From: Rossellomorea vietnamensis NBRC 101237
GTDB lineage: Bacteria > Bacillota > Bacilli > Bacillales > Bacillaceae_B
Assembly (NCBI RefSeq): GCF_001591825.1
Contig: NZ_BCVQ01000024.1
Coordinates: 1-55,290 of the forward strand
Direction of reading: 5' to 3'
Length of the DNA: 55,290 nt
Shown here: in pieces, positions 17,514 through 26,022 of the stretch
How the letters are laid out: each line of letters starts with the position of its first letter
Position numbering within the stretch: the stretch's first letter is position 1
Program-made: the position numbers and the translations under genes
Notes under the pieces: model-generated
The model's input: the letters and a program-made list of their open reading frames with translations, nothing else
Databases searched by the model: none
Told to the model about the DNA's origin: nothing

Positions 17514-18680
17514 ATGACCCAACTTAATCTTACTTTAAATATTGAAGATTTAAAAGACCAGGTAGCTAACTCTGATCTCGATGCCCTTGTTAAATCTTCC
17601 CTCGTCTTAGTGCTTAATGAGTTTATGGAAAAAGAACGTAATGACTACTTAAATGCTAAGGCTTATGAGAGAACAGATGAACGATTAGACTACCGAAATG
17701 GCTACTACAATCGTGATTTTGTCATTTCAATCGGCAAGCTTACTTTAACCGTTCCTCGTACGAGGAATGGGGCATTCTCCACTTCATTATTTGAAAAATA
17801 CAAGCGTGTAGATCAGGCACTTGTGCTTTCAATGATGGAAATGGTGGTCAATGGAGTTTCTACTCGAAAAGTTACTAAGGTAATGGAACAGCTTTGTGGT
17901 GAAAGTGTATCTAAATCACTGGTTTCTAACATTACAAAAAAATTAGATCCAATTGTAAATGAGTGGGCAACACGCCCTCTTAATGTCATGTATTACAAAT
18001 ATGTATACGTTGACGCTATGTACATTAAGGTGAGAGAGCATCAACGAGTGGTATCCAAAGCGGTCTATATTGCGATTGGAATCAATGAGAAGAATAAAAG
18101 AGAAATTATTGGCCTCAGCGTGAATCATGCTGAGTCTAAATCTGGGTGGATTCAATTCTTTGACCACTTAAAATCCAGAGGATTTCAGTCACCTCAAATG
18201 ATAATTTCTGATGCTCACGAGGGCTTAAAAAGCGCTATAAGAGAATCTTTTATAGGGGCAAGTTGGCAGCGCTGCACCTTTCATTTTAAGAAAAACATCA
18301 TTGATGTGATGCCTAAAAAAGACTCTCGTGAAGCCAAACAAATCATCAAAAAAATTTTTGATGCCTCTACTCCACAAGAAGCCAGAGAAATCAAAGATGG
18401 ATTCATTACTCTATTCGAGGAACGAAGTTCTTATCAAAAGGTTATAAGGGTTTTAGATGATGGATTTGAAGACGCGATTCAGTTCATGAATGAGCCTCAG
18501 GAATATCATCAAAAATTAAGAACCACAAATAATTTGGAAAGATTAAATTCTGAAATACGGAGACGTGAACGTGTCATCAGAATTTTTCCAAATACGCAAT
18601 CAGCATTTCGACTAATTGGAGCAGTCTTGATGGAGCAGGAAAAAGACCTTGATCCAGGGAACAGAAAATATCTCTATTGA
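17514..18680 (+). CDS. IS256-family transposase (DDE, Mutator superfamily)
   Basis: The 388 residues are close to the 390 of the IS256 transposase. The likely catalytic triad is Asp167 (YVDAMYIK), Asp233 (IISDAHEGLK) and Glu342 (NLERLNSEIRR), with the family Cys/His pair in RCTFHFKKN. The ATG at 17514 follows GGAGG; an upstream in-frame start at 17499 overlaps that site. No frameshift is seen, so the enzyme should be active. A 30-bp perfect palindrome follows the stop. Confidence 0.93.
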   Translation: MTQLNLTLNIEDLKDQVANSDLDALVKSSLVLVLNEFMEKERNDYLNAKAYERTDERLDYRNGYYNRDFVISIGKLTLTVPRTRNGAFSTSLFEKYKRVDQALVLSMMEMVVNGVSTRKVTKVMEQLCGESVSKSLVSNITKKLDPIVNEWATRPLNVMYYKYVYVDAMYIKVREHQRVVSKAVYIAIGINEKNKREIIGLSVNHAESKSGWIQFFDHLKSRGFQSPQMIISDAHEGLKSAIRESFIGASWQRCTFHFKKNIIDVMPKKDSREAKQIIKKIFDASTPQEAREIKDGFITLFEERSSYQKVIRVLDDGFEDAIQFMNEPQEYHQKLRTTNNLERLNSEIRRRERVIRIFPNTQSAFRLIGAVLMEQEKDLDPGNRKYLY

Positions 18681-18695
18681 ATTTTCAATTTTCGA

Positions 18696-18725
18696 GGGGG
18701 TCCTCCAGCTAGCTGGAGGACCCCC
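18696..18725. terminator. 30-bp perfect palindrome at the 3' end of the IS
   Basis: Each arm is GGGGGTCCTCCAGCT and the two arms meet without a loop at AGCT. It would form a very stable hairpin just after the transposase stop. Only a weak U-tract follows, so it may act as an RNA-stabilising or transcription-blocking structure of the element rather than a classical terminator. Confidence 0.7.
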
Positions 18726-18792
18726 TAAGAACAATAACTAATATTGGTTGAAGACATAGTATATGAATTTACACAATAAAGTGGACTTGACT

Positions 18793-18826
18793 TAAATAGA
18801 CGGAGTAATTCCGCCTATTGACTTAA
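18793..18826. repeat. Target duplication and short palindrome, copy 2
   Basis: The right-hand TAAATAGA duplication (18793-18800) runs straight into the palindrome core CGGAGTAATTCCG (18801-18813). The arms extend to AATAGA and CCTATT. Removing the IS and one duplication restores a single continuous repeat at this site. Confidence 0.7.
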
Positions 18827-18858
18827 AAAACGTGAAAATATGAGAAATTCCTTTGTAT

Positions 18859-18930
18859 AAGCGGAAAAATTCCGCTTAAATACCCCAAAATCGAGGTTCA
18901 ACCTTTATATAACCGGAAAAATTCCGCTTA
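18859..18930. repeat. Short palindromes, copies 3 and 4
   Basis: Copy 3 has the core GCGGAAAAATTCCGC (18861-18875) with AA and TT outside. Copy 4 has CGGAAAAATTCCG (18914-18926). Both are preceded by TATAA and followed by CTTAA, as a common unit of about 21 bases. The spacer between them holds nothing else that I can name. Confidence 0.7.
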
Positions 18931-19101
18931 ATTTACCCCCGCTCATTATGAACTCAGAGGTGACCCTGGATTCATATTACTGCAAAGAGCAGCACCATAA
19001 CCAATCCCTCCAGTTGACAAGATCCATCACACCACTTAAAATAAACAACTATTCGACAGTGAAACGTTAAGCGAATTATATAATTAATAGAAAGCTATGA
19101 T

Positions 19102-19198
19102 TGCCATGGATCATCCCATGGCAGGAGCAGCTTCTGGAGAGACCGCGGAAGATCCGCGGCGCCGAAGGGTTCATTATCTCAGGCAAAAGGACAGAAGA
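19102..19198 (+). ncRNA. Glycine riboswitch, single aptamer
   Basis: The core shows the family's signature blocks in order: CTGGAGAGACC (19134-19144), a CCGCGG-CCGCGG stem (19143-19159), CGCCGAAGGG (19160-19169), then TCAGGCAAAAGGACAGAAG (19179-19197). Upstream, TGCCATGG (19102-19109) pairs with CCATGGCA (19116-19123), which may be the remnant helix of a lost partner aptamer. A terminator hairpin lies 60 bases downstream, and a CycA-type glycine/alanine permease gene follows. Confidence 0.88.
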
Positions 19199-19259
19199 GT
19201 ATCGGATATTTCTTTGGTGTGCACTCATGCCAAATGATATTTGTTATTCTTATGACCAC

Positions 19260-19289
19260 GAGATTGGAGCCCATCCAATCTCTTTTTTT
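19260..19289 (+). terminator. Riboswitch expression-platform terminator
   Basis: GAGATTGG (19260-19267) pairs with CCAATCTC (19275-19282), followed by seven Ts. It lies between the glycine aptamer and the ribosome binding site of the permease gene, so glycine binding can decide read-through. Confidence 0.85.
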
Positions 19290-19325
19290 GTGCTTATGTT
19301 TACTGGTTGTAAGGAGGAGTTTAGG

Positions 19326-20666
19326 TTGGAACAACGAGAATTAAAGAGGGATTTATCAAACCGGCACGTTCAGCTGATCGCCATCGGGGGGACGATCGGT
19401 ACGGGACTGTTCTTAGGATCCGGTAAGGCGATACAGCTTGCCGGTCCCTCTATCATCTTGGCGTATTTGATTGTGGGTATTGCCCTATTTTTTGTGATGA
19501 GGTCGCTTGGGGAGTTGTTGTTATCGAAAGCGGGGTTTCAATCGCTGACAGACATTGCAGAAGAGTATCTTGGTCCTCGGTTCTCCTTTGTCACGGGTTG
19601 GACGTATTGGTTTTGCTGGATCATGACGGCGATGGCCGATGTGATCGCTGTTGGTGTTTATGTGAACTATTGGTTCGATATTCCGCAGTGGGTCCCTGCC
19701 CTTATCTGTGTCATTATTTTGTTGGGACTTAATCTATTAACGGTCAAATTGTTTGGGGAATTGGAATTTTGGTTTGCTTTAATCAAGGTCATCACCATCC
19801 TTGGGTTAATTGCCCTTGGCGTCGTTTTGCTAGTGATGGGGCTCCAGACAGATGCGGGGGCGGTTACGGTTCAAAACTTATGGGAACATGGAGGTTTTTT
19901 TCCAAATGGAATATCAGGTTTCTTACTCTCATTCCAAATGGTCATCTTCGCCTATGTCGGTGTGGAATTAGTCGCAGTGTCGGCAGCGGAAACATCCAAT
20001 CCGAGGAAAAATATCCCGTCTGCCATCAACAAAATTCCTTTGAGAATCTTATTTTTCTACGTGGGAGCTCTTACCGTCCTCTTGTTCATTAATCCATGGG
20101 TGGAACTGAATGCGGCAGAAAGTCCGTTTGTGAAAACCTTTAGCCTGGTCGGGATTCCGTTGGCGGCAGGGGTCATTAATTTTGTCGTGTTGACGTCAGC
20201 TGCTTCCGCTTGTAACAGCGGAATGTTTTCTACCAGCCGGATTCTGTATCATTTAAGTAAAGATCATCAGGCATCACCTCATTTTTCCAAACTGAATCAA
20301 AACCATGTACCGGGTAACGGGTTGTTTCTATCCACACTGGTCATATCCGTCGGTGCTTTGTTAAGTAAGCTTATACCGGAACAGGCCTTTGGCACCGTGA
20401 CCACGATAAGTGCCATTTGCTTTATTTGGGTCTGGGGTATCATTCTGATCTGTCATATTAAGTATAAAAAAACCCGTCCACAGTTACACGAGAAATCTAC
20501 ATTTAAGGCGCCGTTCACACCTTTGGTGAATTATGTGGTGCTCATAATGTTTGCAGCTATTCTTGTGATTATGCTGTTTTCTGAGGCGACACGGCCGGCC
20601 TTACTGTTGACTCCTCTATGGTTCATCCTCTTATTTATTTTGTATGGGATGAGGAGAAAAAGGTAG
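19326..20666 (+). CDS. CycA-type amino acid permease (glycine/D-alanine/D-serine)
   Basis: A 446-residue APC-superfamily transporter with about 12 helices. It follows the E. coli CycA sequence closely at NRHVQLIAIGGTIGTGLFLGSG, TGWTYWFCWIMTAMADV, FGELEFWFALIKV and VLTSAASACNSGMFSTSR. It probably imports glycine, alanine or D-alanine by proton symport. TTG at 19326 is chosen because AAGGAGGAG precedes it. The open frame continues upstream to 19101, but that sequence is the glycine riboswitch and its terminator. The riboswitch context supports glycine as a substrate or signal. Confidence 0.88.
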   Translation: MEQRELKRDLSNRHVQLIAIGGTIGTGLFLGSGKAIQLAGPSIILAYLIVGIALFFVMRSLGELLLSKAGFQSLTDIAEEYLGPRFSFVTGWTYWFCWIMTAMADVIAVGVYVNYWFDIPQWVPALICVIILLGLNLLTVKLFGELEFWFALIKVITILGLIALGVVLLVMGLQTDAGAVTVQNLWEHGGFFPNGISGFLLSFQMVIFAYVGVELVAVSAAETSNPRKNIPSAINKIPLRILFFYVGALTVLLFINPWVELNAAESPFVKTFSLVGIPLAAGVINFVVLTSAASACNSGMFSTSRILYHLSKDHQASPHFSKLNQNHVPGNGLFLSTLVISVGALLSKLIPEQAFGTVTTISAICFIWVWGIILICHIKYKKTRPQLHEKSTFKAPFTPLVNYVVLIMFAAILVIMLFSEATRPALLLTPLWFILLFILYGMRRKR

Positions 20667-20717
20667 CGCTCATTGTTACAATGGAAGTATAACGAAACCA
20701 CAAGGGGGAACCAGACC

Positions 20718-21698
20718 ATGATAGACAAAAAAGTCCGCTGGGGAATCATCGGTTGCGGAGATGTGACGGAAAAGAAAAGCGGACCTGCTTTTCAAAAGGT
20801 ACGAAATTCAGAGCTTGTTGCAGTCATGAGGAGAACAGGTGAACTGGCGAAGGATTACGCCGAAAGACATGGAGTAGCGAAATGGTATGACGAGGCCGAT
20901 GCCCTGATAAACGATCCTGATGTGGATGCAGTTTATATCGCTACGCCGCCAGGCTCACATAAGGAATACACGCTGATGGCAGCCGCTGCGGGGAAACCCG
21001 TTTATGTCGAGAAGCCGATGGCCCGCAACTTTGAGGAATGCAATGAGATGGTGGCTGCTTGTAAAGAGGCTGGAGTTCCTTTGTATGTAGCATACTACCG
21101 CCGGGCTCAGGAACGCTTTTTGAAGATAAAAGAATTGCTTGATCAAAACGCGATCGGAGACGTCCGTTTTGTCACCTCGATCCAGTATCAAAAAGCAGGG
21201 GAAGACGTGAAAGCTTCAGATCAATTACCTTGGCGTGTTCAGCCTGAAATAGCGGGAGGTGGGTTGTTCTTCGATTTGGCGAGCCATACCCTTGATATAC
21301 TTGATTTTCTACTCGGACCCATTCAAGAAGCAAAAGGGTTTGCTTCCAATCAAGGGGGATTTTACGGGGCGGAAGATATTGTGACCGGTACATATCGCTT
21401 CACATCCGGCGTTCAGGGTGTCGGGACATGGTGTTTCACGGCTTTTGAAGAGTTGGATAAGAATGAGATTGTCGGCAGTAAGGGGAAAATCAGTTTTTCT
21501 ACATTTGGAGATGACCCCGTCATTTTGACTACCCATGAGGGGCAGCAGAAATGGAGTTTCGAACGTCCCAAGCATGTCCACCAGCCGCTTGTAACGACGA
21601 TTTTGAAAGAGTTAACCGATGGAGGCAATTGGTGTCCGAGCACTGGAGAATCGGGTGCGAGAACCAACCGCGTGATGGATAAGATCGTCGGAAAGTGA
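20718..21698 (+). CDS. Gfo/Idh/MocA family oxidoreductase
   Basis: A 326-residue NAD(P)-dependent dehydrogenase. The Rossmann domain begins WGIIGCGDV (about residues 8-16), and EKPMARNFEECNEM near 100 contains the conserved catalytic-site lysine. DPDVDAVYIATPP lies between them. The C-terminal alpha/beta domain is complete. Substrate unknown, probably a sugar or inositol derivative. AAGGGGGAA precedes the ATG at 20718; an in-frame extension to 20673 overlaps the spacer after the permease. It lies 51 bases after that permease gene and may share its transcript. Confidence 0.88.
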   Translation: MIDKKVRWGIIGCGDVTEKKSGPAFQKVRNSELVAVMRRTGELAKDYAERHGVAKWYDEADALINDPDVDAVYIATPPGSHKEYTLMAAAAGKPVYVEKPMARNFEECNEMVAACKEAGVPLYVAYYRRAQERFLKIKELLDQNAIGDVRFVTSIQYQKAGEDVKASDQLPWRVQPEIAGGGLFFDLASHTLDILDFLLGPIQEAKGFASNQGGFYGAEDIVTGTYRFTSGVQGVGTWCFTAFEELDKNEIVGSKGKISFSTFGDDPVILTTHEGQQKWSFERPKHVHQPLVTTILKELTDGGNWCPSTGESGARTNRVMDKIVGK

Positions 21699-21809
21699 AA
21701 AATTGTGTGATGGATAAATAACGGAAACCCGTAACATTAGGAATGAAGGAATAAAAATGTCAGAAGTAGATCTTAAGTGACAGCTCAGCAAGTCTCTTCA
21801 CTAAAGAAA

Positions 21810-21850
21810 AGAAGAAGTTTATCCTAAAGTGGGATAACCTTCTTCTTTTA
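21810..21850. terminator. Bidirectional terminator between convergent genes
   Basis: AGAAGAAGTTTATCC pairs with GGATAACCTTCTTCT, with A-runs and T-runs outside, between the oxidoreductase and the minus-strand MFS gene. Confidence 0.75.
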
Positions 21851-21855
21851 CGGAT

Positions 21856-23040
21856 TTATTTACGCGCTTCAGCAGTCACCAGTACATCCTTTTCCACTTC
21901 CAGTTTCATATACCCAAGGGAAATGAACATCGCCGGCAGGCTGCACGCCAGCATTCCGATGAAGGCGTATCTTGGTTCGATTTCATATAAGAACCCTCCG
22001 AATATCGTAAACACTGCCGTGCTCCAGCTGAGTGCAAAAGCTGAATACATGCCTTGAGCCTTTGGGATGTGTGTATGAGGAATATTTGTTGTTAAGTATT
22101 TCATAAAAGCATAGTGTCCCATCGCAAACGAAAGTGCATGCAGCGTCTGGGCAATGCAAAACACCACAACGTTTGGAAACGTAAATACCAATATCCACCG
22201 CAGCGAAGATCCGGCAGCAGCCAGCGCCAATAAGGTTCCTGGAGAGAAGCGATTAAATCGTTTATCAGCCATCGAGAAAAAGATAATTTCTGCAATGACG
22301 GCGATGTTAATGATGACACCGATGAGATAGACCGGTGCATGAATCTCCTGTAAAAAGATGTAGCCATAGTTGTAATAAGCAGCGTGTGCTGCTTGAAGAA
22401 GAACCACAATAATAAGGACGACCAGGAAGTGCTTCGTCTTGAATAATTCAAAGATATTGATCTTAAGGGATTGATTTACTTGCGGTTTCTTCGATAAAAT
22501 CTCCGGTCCATTCGTTAAACTGAGAACGACAAAGCAGCTGATCCCGAGCAGCAGTGCCCAAAAAATAACGTCATCCCCAAACATCCCTGTAAAGACCGTT
22601 AACAGTATTCCTACCGAGACAAATCCGATCGATCCCCACTGGCGGCTTTTCCCATAGTGCTTCAATTGCTTACTTTGTACAAGAACACCGGCAACGCTGT
22701 CTAAAGCCGGCATCAGGGTCGGGTAAAAGATGTGCAGTACAACGGTTACGATTAGTAAAGTAGTGAACGAGTCAGCAGGGATATAACAGAGGAGCGCGGC
22801 CAGTGTACCCATTCCAGCTATGTTCAGGAGTACCTTATTACTGACTCTTTCCAGTAAATAAGGAAAAGCAAACAATGTAGAAAGACCTCTTGCAACTAAG
22901 CCGATACTCATGATTAAACTCGCTTCTGAAACGGTAATGCCTTTTGTTTGTATCATCCATCCTGACCAATAAGGCAGAAAAATCCCCCATGTAAGAAAAA
23001 AACTGAAAAAATGTGTGCTCATCCAACGCTGTGTATTCAT
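21856..23040 (-). CDS. MFS transporter (HcaT/PPP-like, MFS_1-like)
   Basis: A 394-residue membrane protein with about 12 helices. The N-terminus FFSFFLTWGIFLPYWSGWM and the segment GKSRQWGSIGFVSVG resemble the 3-phenylpropionate/nucleoside-type MFS subgroup. Substrate unknown. The ATG at 23040 is preceded by AAGGAGGATACAA on its strand; an extension to 23064 would enter the operator region. It is divergent from a Crp/Fnr-type regulator gene across an 81-base gap holding two palindromes, so that regulator probably controls it. Confidence 0.85.
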   Translation of the reverse strand: MNTQRWMSTHFFSFFLTWGIFLPYWSGWMIQTKGITVSEASLIMSIGLVARGLSTLFAFPYLLERVSNKVLLNIAGMGTLAALLCYIPADSFTTLLIVTVVLHIFYPTLMPALDSVAGVLVQSKQLKHYGKSRQWGSIGFVSVGILLTVFTGMFGDDVIFWALLLGISCFVVLSLTNGPEILSKKPQVNQSLKINIFELFKTKHFLVVLIIVVLLQAAHAAYYNYGYIFLQEIHAPVYLIGVIINIAVIAEIIFFSMADKRFNRFSPGTLLALAAAGSSLRWILVFTFPNVVVFCIAQTLHALSFAMGHYAFMKYLTTNIPHTHIPKAQGMYSAFALSWSTAVFTIFGGFLYEIEPRYAFIGMLACSLPAMFISLGYMKLEVEKDVLVTAEARK

Positions 23041-23061
23041 TTGTATCCTCCTTATCAATCG

Positions 23062-23106
23062 CATGATATCATGAGGATAAAGCAGATTAATATGAGATAT
23101 CTCATA
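23062..23106. promoter_or_regulatory. Two palindromes in the divergent MFS/regulator promoter region
   Basis: CATGATATCATG (23062-23073) and TATGAGATATCTCATA (23091-23106) are perfect palindromes. Both have ATGA/TCAT arms, and their centres are 31 bp apart, about three helical turns. They look like paired operator sites for the Crp/Fnr-type protein encoded next to them. Confidence 0.55.
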
Positions 23107-23121
23107 ATTTCGAGGTGGGAG

Positions 23122-23793
23122 ATGGAAATTTATAAAGGTGAGAAAAAGCAGCTATATTTAGAAAAGCACTCAATCGCTCATCGCTTTTCTTTTCAAATCG
23201 AAGAATATCTAGAAGTGCGTGAATATAAGCGGGATGAATGGATCATTCAAGAAGGAAAGCGGCCGGATTATTTATTTTATGTGACAGAAGGAAAAGCAAA
23301 AATATACGTCACGCATCAAAATGGGAAAGTATCGCTCATCAACTTTATCAATGCCCATGATTATATCGGTGAAATGGAATTACTGAACGATGTGTACTAT
23401 ACAAAAGGAATTCAGGCATCCACAAAAACAGTTTGTTTGGCTCTGCCTTTTTCCAAGTACCGCACCAAACTGCTTGAAGATACCAAATTCCTTCGAGAGT
23501 TAACAAAGTTTTTGAGTCTGAAAGCAACGTTAATGGCAGCCAAGTATTCACAGAGCCTTGCTTTTCCATTGGAAAACAGGCTTGCAGACTTTATTTTACA
23601 GACGTCCGATAAAGGAGTTTACCTGGAGAAGCACGTCATCGTTTGTGATTATTTAGGTGTTTCTTACCGCCACCTTCTGCATGTCCTCACTCAGTTTTGT
23701 ATGAAGGGATATTTGGAAAAGGAAGGAAGGAATTATTCTATAGTAAATCAGCCTGCTTTGCATGAGCTTGCTGAAGCGATAAAGAATAGATAA
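23122..23793 (+). CDS. Crp/Fnr family transcription regulator (YeiL-like)
   Basis: A 223-residue regulator. An N-terminal cyclic-nucleotide-binding-like beta barrel (about 25-125; EGKRPDYLFYVTEGKAKIYV, GEMELL) is joined by a long helix to a C-terminal winged helix (VCDYLGVSYRHLLHVLTQF, about 172-192). No Fnr-type cysteine cluster is seen at the N-terminus. The ATG at 23122 follows GAGGTGGGAG. The ligand is unknown. Divergence from the MFS transporter and the palindromes between them suggest a local regulator-transporter pair. Confidence 0.85.
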   Translation: MEIYKGEKKQLYLEKHSIAHRFSFQIEEYLEVREYKRDEWIIQEGKRPDYLFYVTEGKAKIYVTHQNGKVSLINFINAHDYIGEMELLNDVYYTKGIQASTKTVCLALPFSKYRTKLLEDTKFLRELTKFLSLKATLMAAKYSQSLAFPLENRLADFILQTSDKGVYLEKHVIVCDYLGVSYRHLLHVLTQFCMKGYLEKEGRNYSIVNQPALHELAEAIKNR

Positions 23794-23952
23794 AATTTCA
23801 TGACTAAGTCGTTGTAGGAGTAAATGAATTTTCTGGGAGTAAAGGAAAAGTTCTTTAGGTTCGGGGTATGACCTCTTATTTTCTTAATAAGCCGTGTATT
23901 ATCACCATTTTTTGTGAAACCTATTTATATATTAATAAAAGTGGTGAAAACT

Positions 23953-24438
23953 ATGATTTCGATAGGGCTTTTTCTGATTTTAGCAATAATATCCTTTGTC
24001 TCATTGTACTTTTTGATGAAGAAAATGAATGTCGTTAACGTCTTAGGAAGTTATTTTTTGTCCAATATCCTTCTTACGAATACAGGAGTAATCATAAACT
24101 TAAATTTAAAGTTAACACATCAGGATCCATATAATGAATTGATTTTTTGGACACAGAAGGTTCCTGAGTTGTCGCTCAAGCCCGTATTACTTTTATGGTT
24201 GATATATGTTTTGTTTTCGAAGAGGACGATTTTTACTAAACTCATCCATTTCCTCCTCTTCCTATCAGCGCTTGTTTTAATAGAAGTCTATTTCGTACAG
24301 ATTGACTACTTGGAATGGATACATTGGAATGTGTTTTATTCCTATTTGAGATATAGTCTGATTGTTTTATTAATGGCTGTTTTCTCCTTTTATTTAGAAA
24401 AAGGTATGCAGAGAACCAAAGAGGTGAATTCGATATGA
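23953..24438 (+). CDS. Hypothetical multi-pass membrane protein, 161 aa
   Basis: About five hydrophobic helices and few charged residues; no family recognised. The ATG at 23953 follows GTGGTGAAAACT, a weak ribosome binding site. A GTG at 23914 would add 13 residues. Its end overlaps the start of the next, similarly hydrophobic gene by four bases, so the two were probably coupled. The downstream gene is frameshifted. From memory, both resemble the CBO0543 type of small membrane proteins found in Bacillus, often in adjacent pairs. Confidence 0.7.
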   Translation: MISIGLFLILAIISFVSLYFLMKKMNVVNVLGSYFLSNILLTNTGVIINLNLKLTHQDPYNELIFWTQKVPELSLKPVLLLWLIYVLFSKRTIFTKLIHFLLFLSALVLIEVYFVQIDYLEWIHWNVFYSYLRYSLIVLLMAVFSFYLEKGMQRTKEVNSI

Positions 24439-24952
24439 TTTTTCCTCTCCCTCGTGAATTTGATGAAAATGAACTGTTTATTATTTTTTCCACGATCATT
24501 ACCTGGGCGTTTATGTTTATGCTGCCAAGACGCCTGTCGGCTGTTACGATTACGATCATTTGGACGTTTAATGTATTTCTTGCCCTGACGGCCGATATTA
24601 CACTTACTGTGAAACCATATGAACTTTACTTTACGATTGACCATAAAACCCACGAGTTATTTGATGTGGTATTGCACTTTATCACGTACCCCACTCTTCC
24701 TTATTTTGTAGTGAACTCTTATCAGTATTACAAACCTAAAGGGCTGAAATTTTTATTCTTTGTTGTATTTTGGGGAGGGGTAGCGATCGCTTTAGAGTGG
24801 ACCTCCGTGCAATTCCACGTTTTCACCTATACCGGATGGAAGTGTACCTATCCTTTCTTGTTTATTTGATTGTGTTTGCCGCTTCCATTTGGCTTTCGGA
24901 CTTTGTTGAAAAGAAATATCCTTCCAAATGGAATTCAAAGGTCACTGAATAA
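24435..24952 (+). pseudogene. CBO0543-like membrane protein, frameshifted
   Basis: The first frame (24435-24869) encodes PREFDENELFIIFSTIITWAFM through EWTSVQFHVFTYTGWK and then leaves the expected sequence for CTYPFLFI and a stop. From about 24838 a second frame continues the membrane protein naturally: VYLSFLVYLIVFAASIWLSD followed by a charged tail to 24952. One missing base near GGATGGAAGTG restores a full product of about 172 residues. The cause could be a true mutation or a sequence error. A terminator follows. Confidence 0.75.
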
Positions 24953-24956
24953 GAAA

Positions 24957-25005
24957 GGGTCAGTCTCCCAGTAAGCGAACGCTCACAGGAGGCTGACCTC
25001 TTTTT
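24957..25005. terminator. Terminator between the frameshifted gene and dus
   Basis: GGTCAGTCTCC pairs with GGAGGCTGACC around a large loop that contains its own small AGCGAACGCT helix; TCTTTTT follows. Confidence 0.7.
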
Positions 25006-25026
25006 GAAATTGAAATTGAATTGGAC

Positions 25027-26022
25027 TTATTTAGAAACCGAAAATCCCTCATCTTCCTTCAATACACTTGCATACTCATCAAGCAGAGCACGAACTTCAT
25101 CCGTGGTTTCTGTCTCCATCAGACGATTTCTGAGCTCGCTTGCGCCACGGAATCCGCGTACGTAAATTTTGAAGAAGCGGCGGAGCGGTTTAAACGGGCG
25201 GGGCTCAAGTTCATCGTTATACTGATCATGAAGATCCAGCTGCAAACGCAGTAGATCGAGAAGCTCTCCGCTCGTATGGTCTTTCTTCTCTTTTTCGAAA
25301 GCGAACGGATTGTGGAAAATCCCCCGTCCGATCATAATGCCGTCTACACCGTATTTCTCCGCAAGTTCAAGTCCCTTCTCTCGGTCAGGGATGTCGCCGT
25401 TGATCGTCAGTAAGGTATGAGGGGCGATTTCGTCACGAAGCTTCTTGATTTCAGGAATCAGCTCCCAGTGGGCATCCACGTCACTCATTTCCTTTTTCGT
25501 GCGAAGGTGGATGGAAAGATTGACAATGTCCTGTTCTAGTAAGTGCTTCAGCCAGTCGTGCCACTCCTCGACCTTGGTATAACCTAGACGGGTTTTCACA
25601 CTGACGGGAAGTCCTCCCGCTTTGGCTGCCTGGATGATTTCAGCTGCGACATCCGGGCGGCGGATCAGGCCGGATCCTTTTCCATTCGCTGCCACATTGT
25701 GCACCGGACATCCCATGTTGATGTCGATTCCACGAAAGCCCATTTTAGCCACACCGATACTCGTTTGACGGAAGTATTCAGGCTTATCACCCCAGATGTG
25801 TGCGACCATAGGCTGTTCGTCTTCCGTAAACGTCAGACGCCCGCGTACGCTGTCCTTGCCTTTCGGATGACAGTAGCTTTCTGTATTCGTAAATTCTGTG
25901 AAAAACACGTCGGGTCTCGCCGCTTCACTCACCACATGACGAAAAACGACATCGGTCACGGCTTCCATCGGTGCCAACACAAAAAATGGCTTAGGCAATT
26001 CATGCCAGAAATTTTCTTTCAT
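25027..26022 (-). CDS. tRNA-dihydrouridine synthase
   Basis: A 331-residue flavoenzyme that reduces uridines in the tRNA D-loop with NADPH. The TIM-barrel FMN site has [13 protein letters not shown] at residues 16-28, catalytic Cys105 in [16 protein letters not shown], and [13 protein letters not shown] near the phosphate. The C-terminal helical domain is complete. The sequence is of the YfjN/DusC-like type found as a second Dus in Bacillus; target uridines cannot be assigned. Transcribed alone on the minus strand. Confidence 0.93.
   Translation of the reverse strand: MKENFWHELPKPFFVLAPMEAVTDVVFRHVVSEAARPDVFFTEFTNTESYCHPKGKDSVRGRLTFTEDEQPMVAHIWGDKPEYFRQTSIGVAKMGFRGIDINMGCPVHNVAANGKGSGLIRRPDVAAEIIQAAKAGGLPVSVKTRLGYTKVEEWHDWLKHLLEQDIVNLSIHLRTKKEMSDVDAHWELIPEIKKLRDEIAPHTLLTINGDIPDREKGLELAEKYGVDGIMIGRGIFHNPFAFEKEKKDHTSGELLDLLRLQLDLHDQYNDELEPRPFKPLRRFFKIYVRGFRGASELRNRLMETETTDEVRALLDEYASVLKEDEGFSVSK

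Larger units (their letters stand above)
17416..18792 (+). mobile_element. IS256-family insertion sequence, intact
   Basis: The 1377-bp element has imperfect terminal inverted repeats of about 26 bp. The left end begins GATTAAGTC and both ends share ATTGTGTAAAT (17431-17441 and, inverted, at 18767-18777). The left end resembles that of IS256 itself. A full transposase gene lies inside and 8-bp duplications flank it, so the insertion is probably recent. It landed at the edge of palindrome copy 2. Confidence 0.9.

Noticed and set aside
19101..19325. N-terminal extension of the CycA-type permease
   Set aside because: The in-frame extension is the glycine riboswitch and terminator; permease homology starts only after TTG 19326, which has its own AAGGAGGAG.
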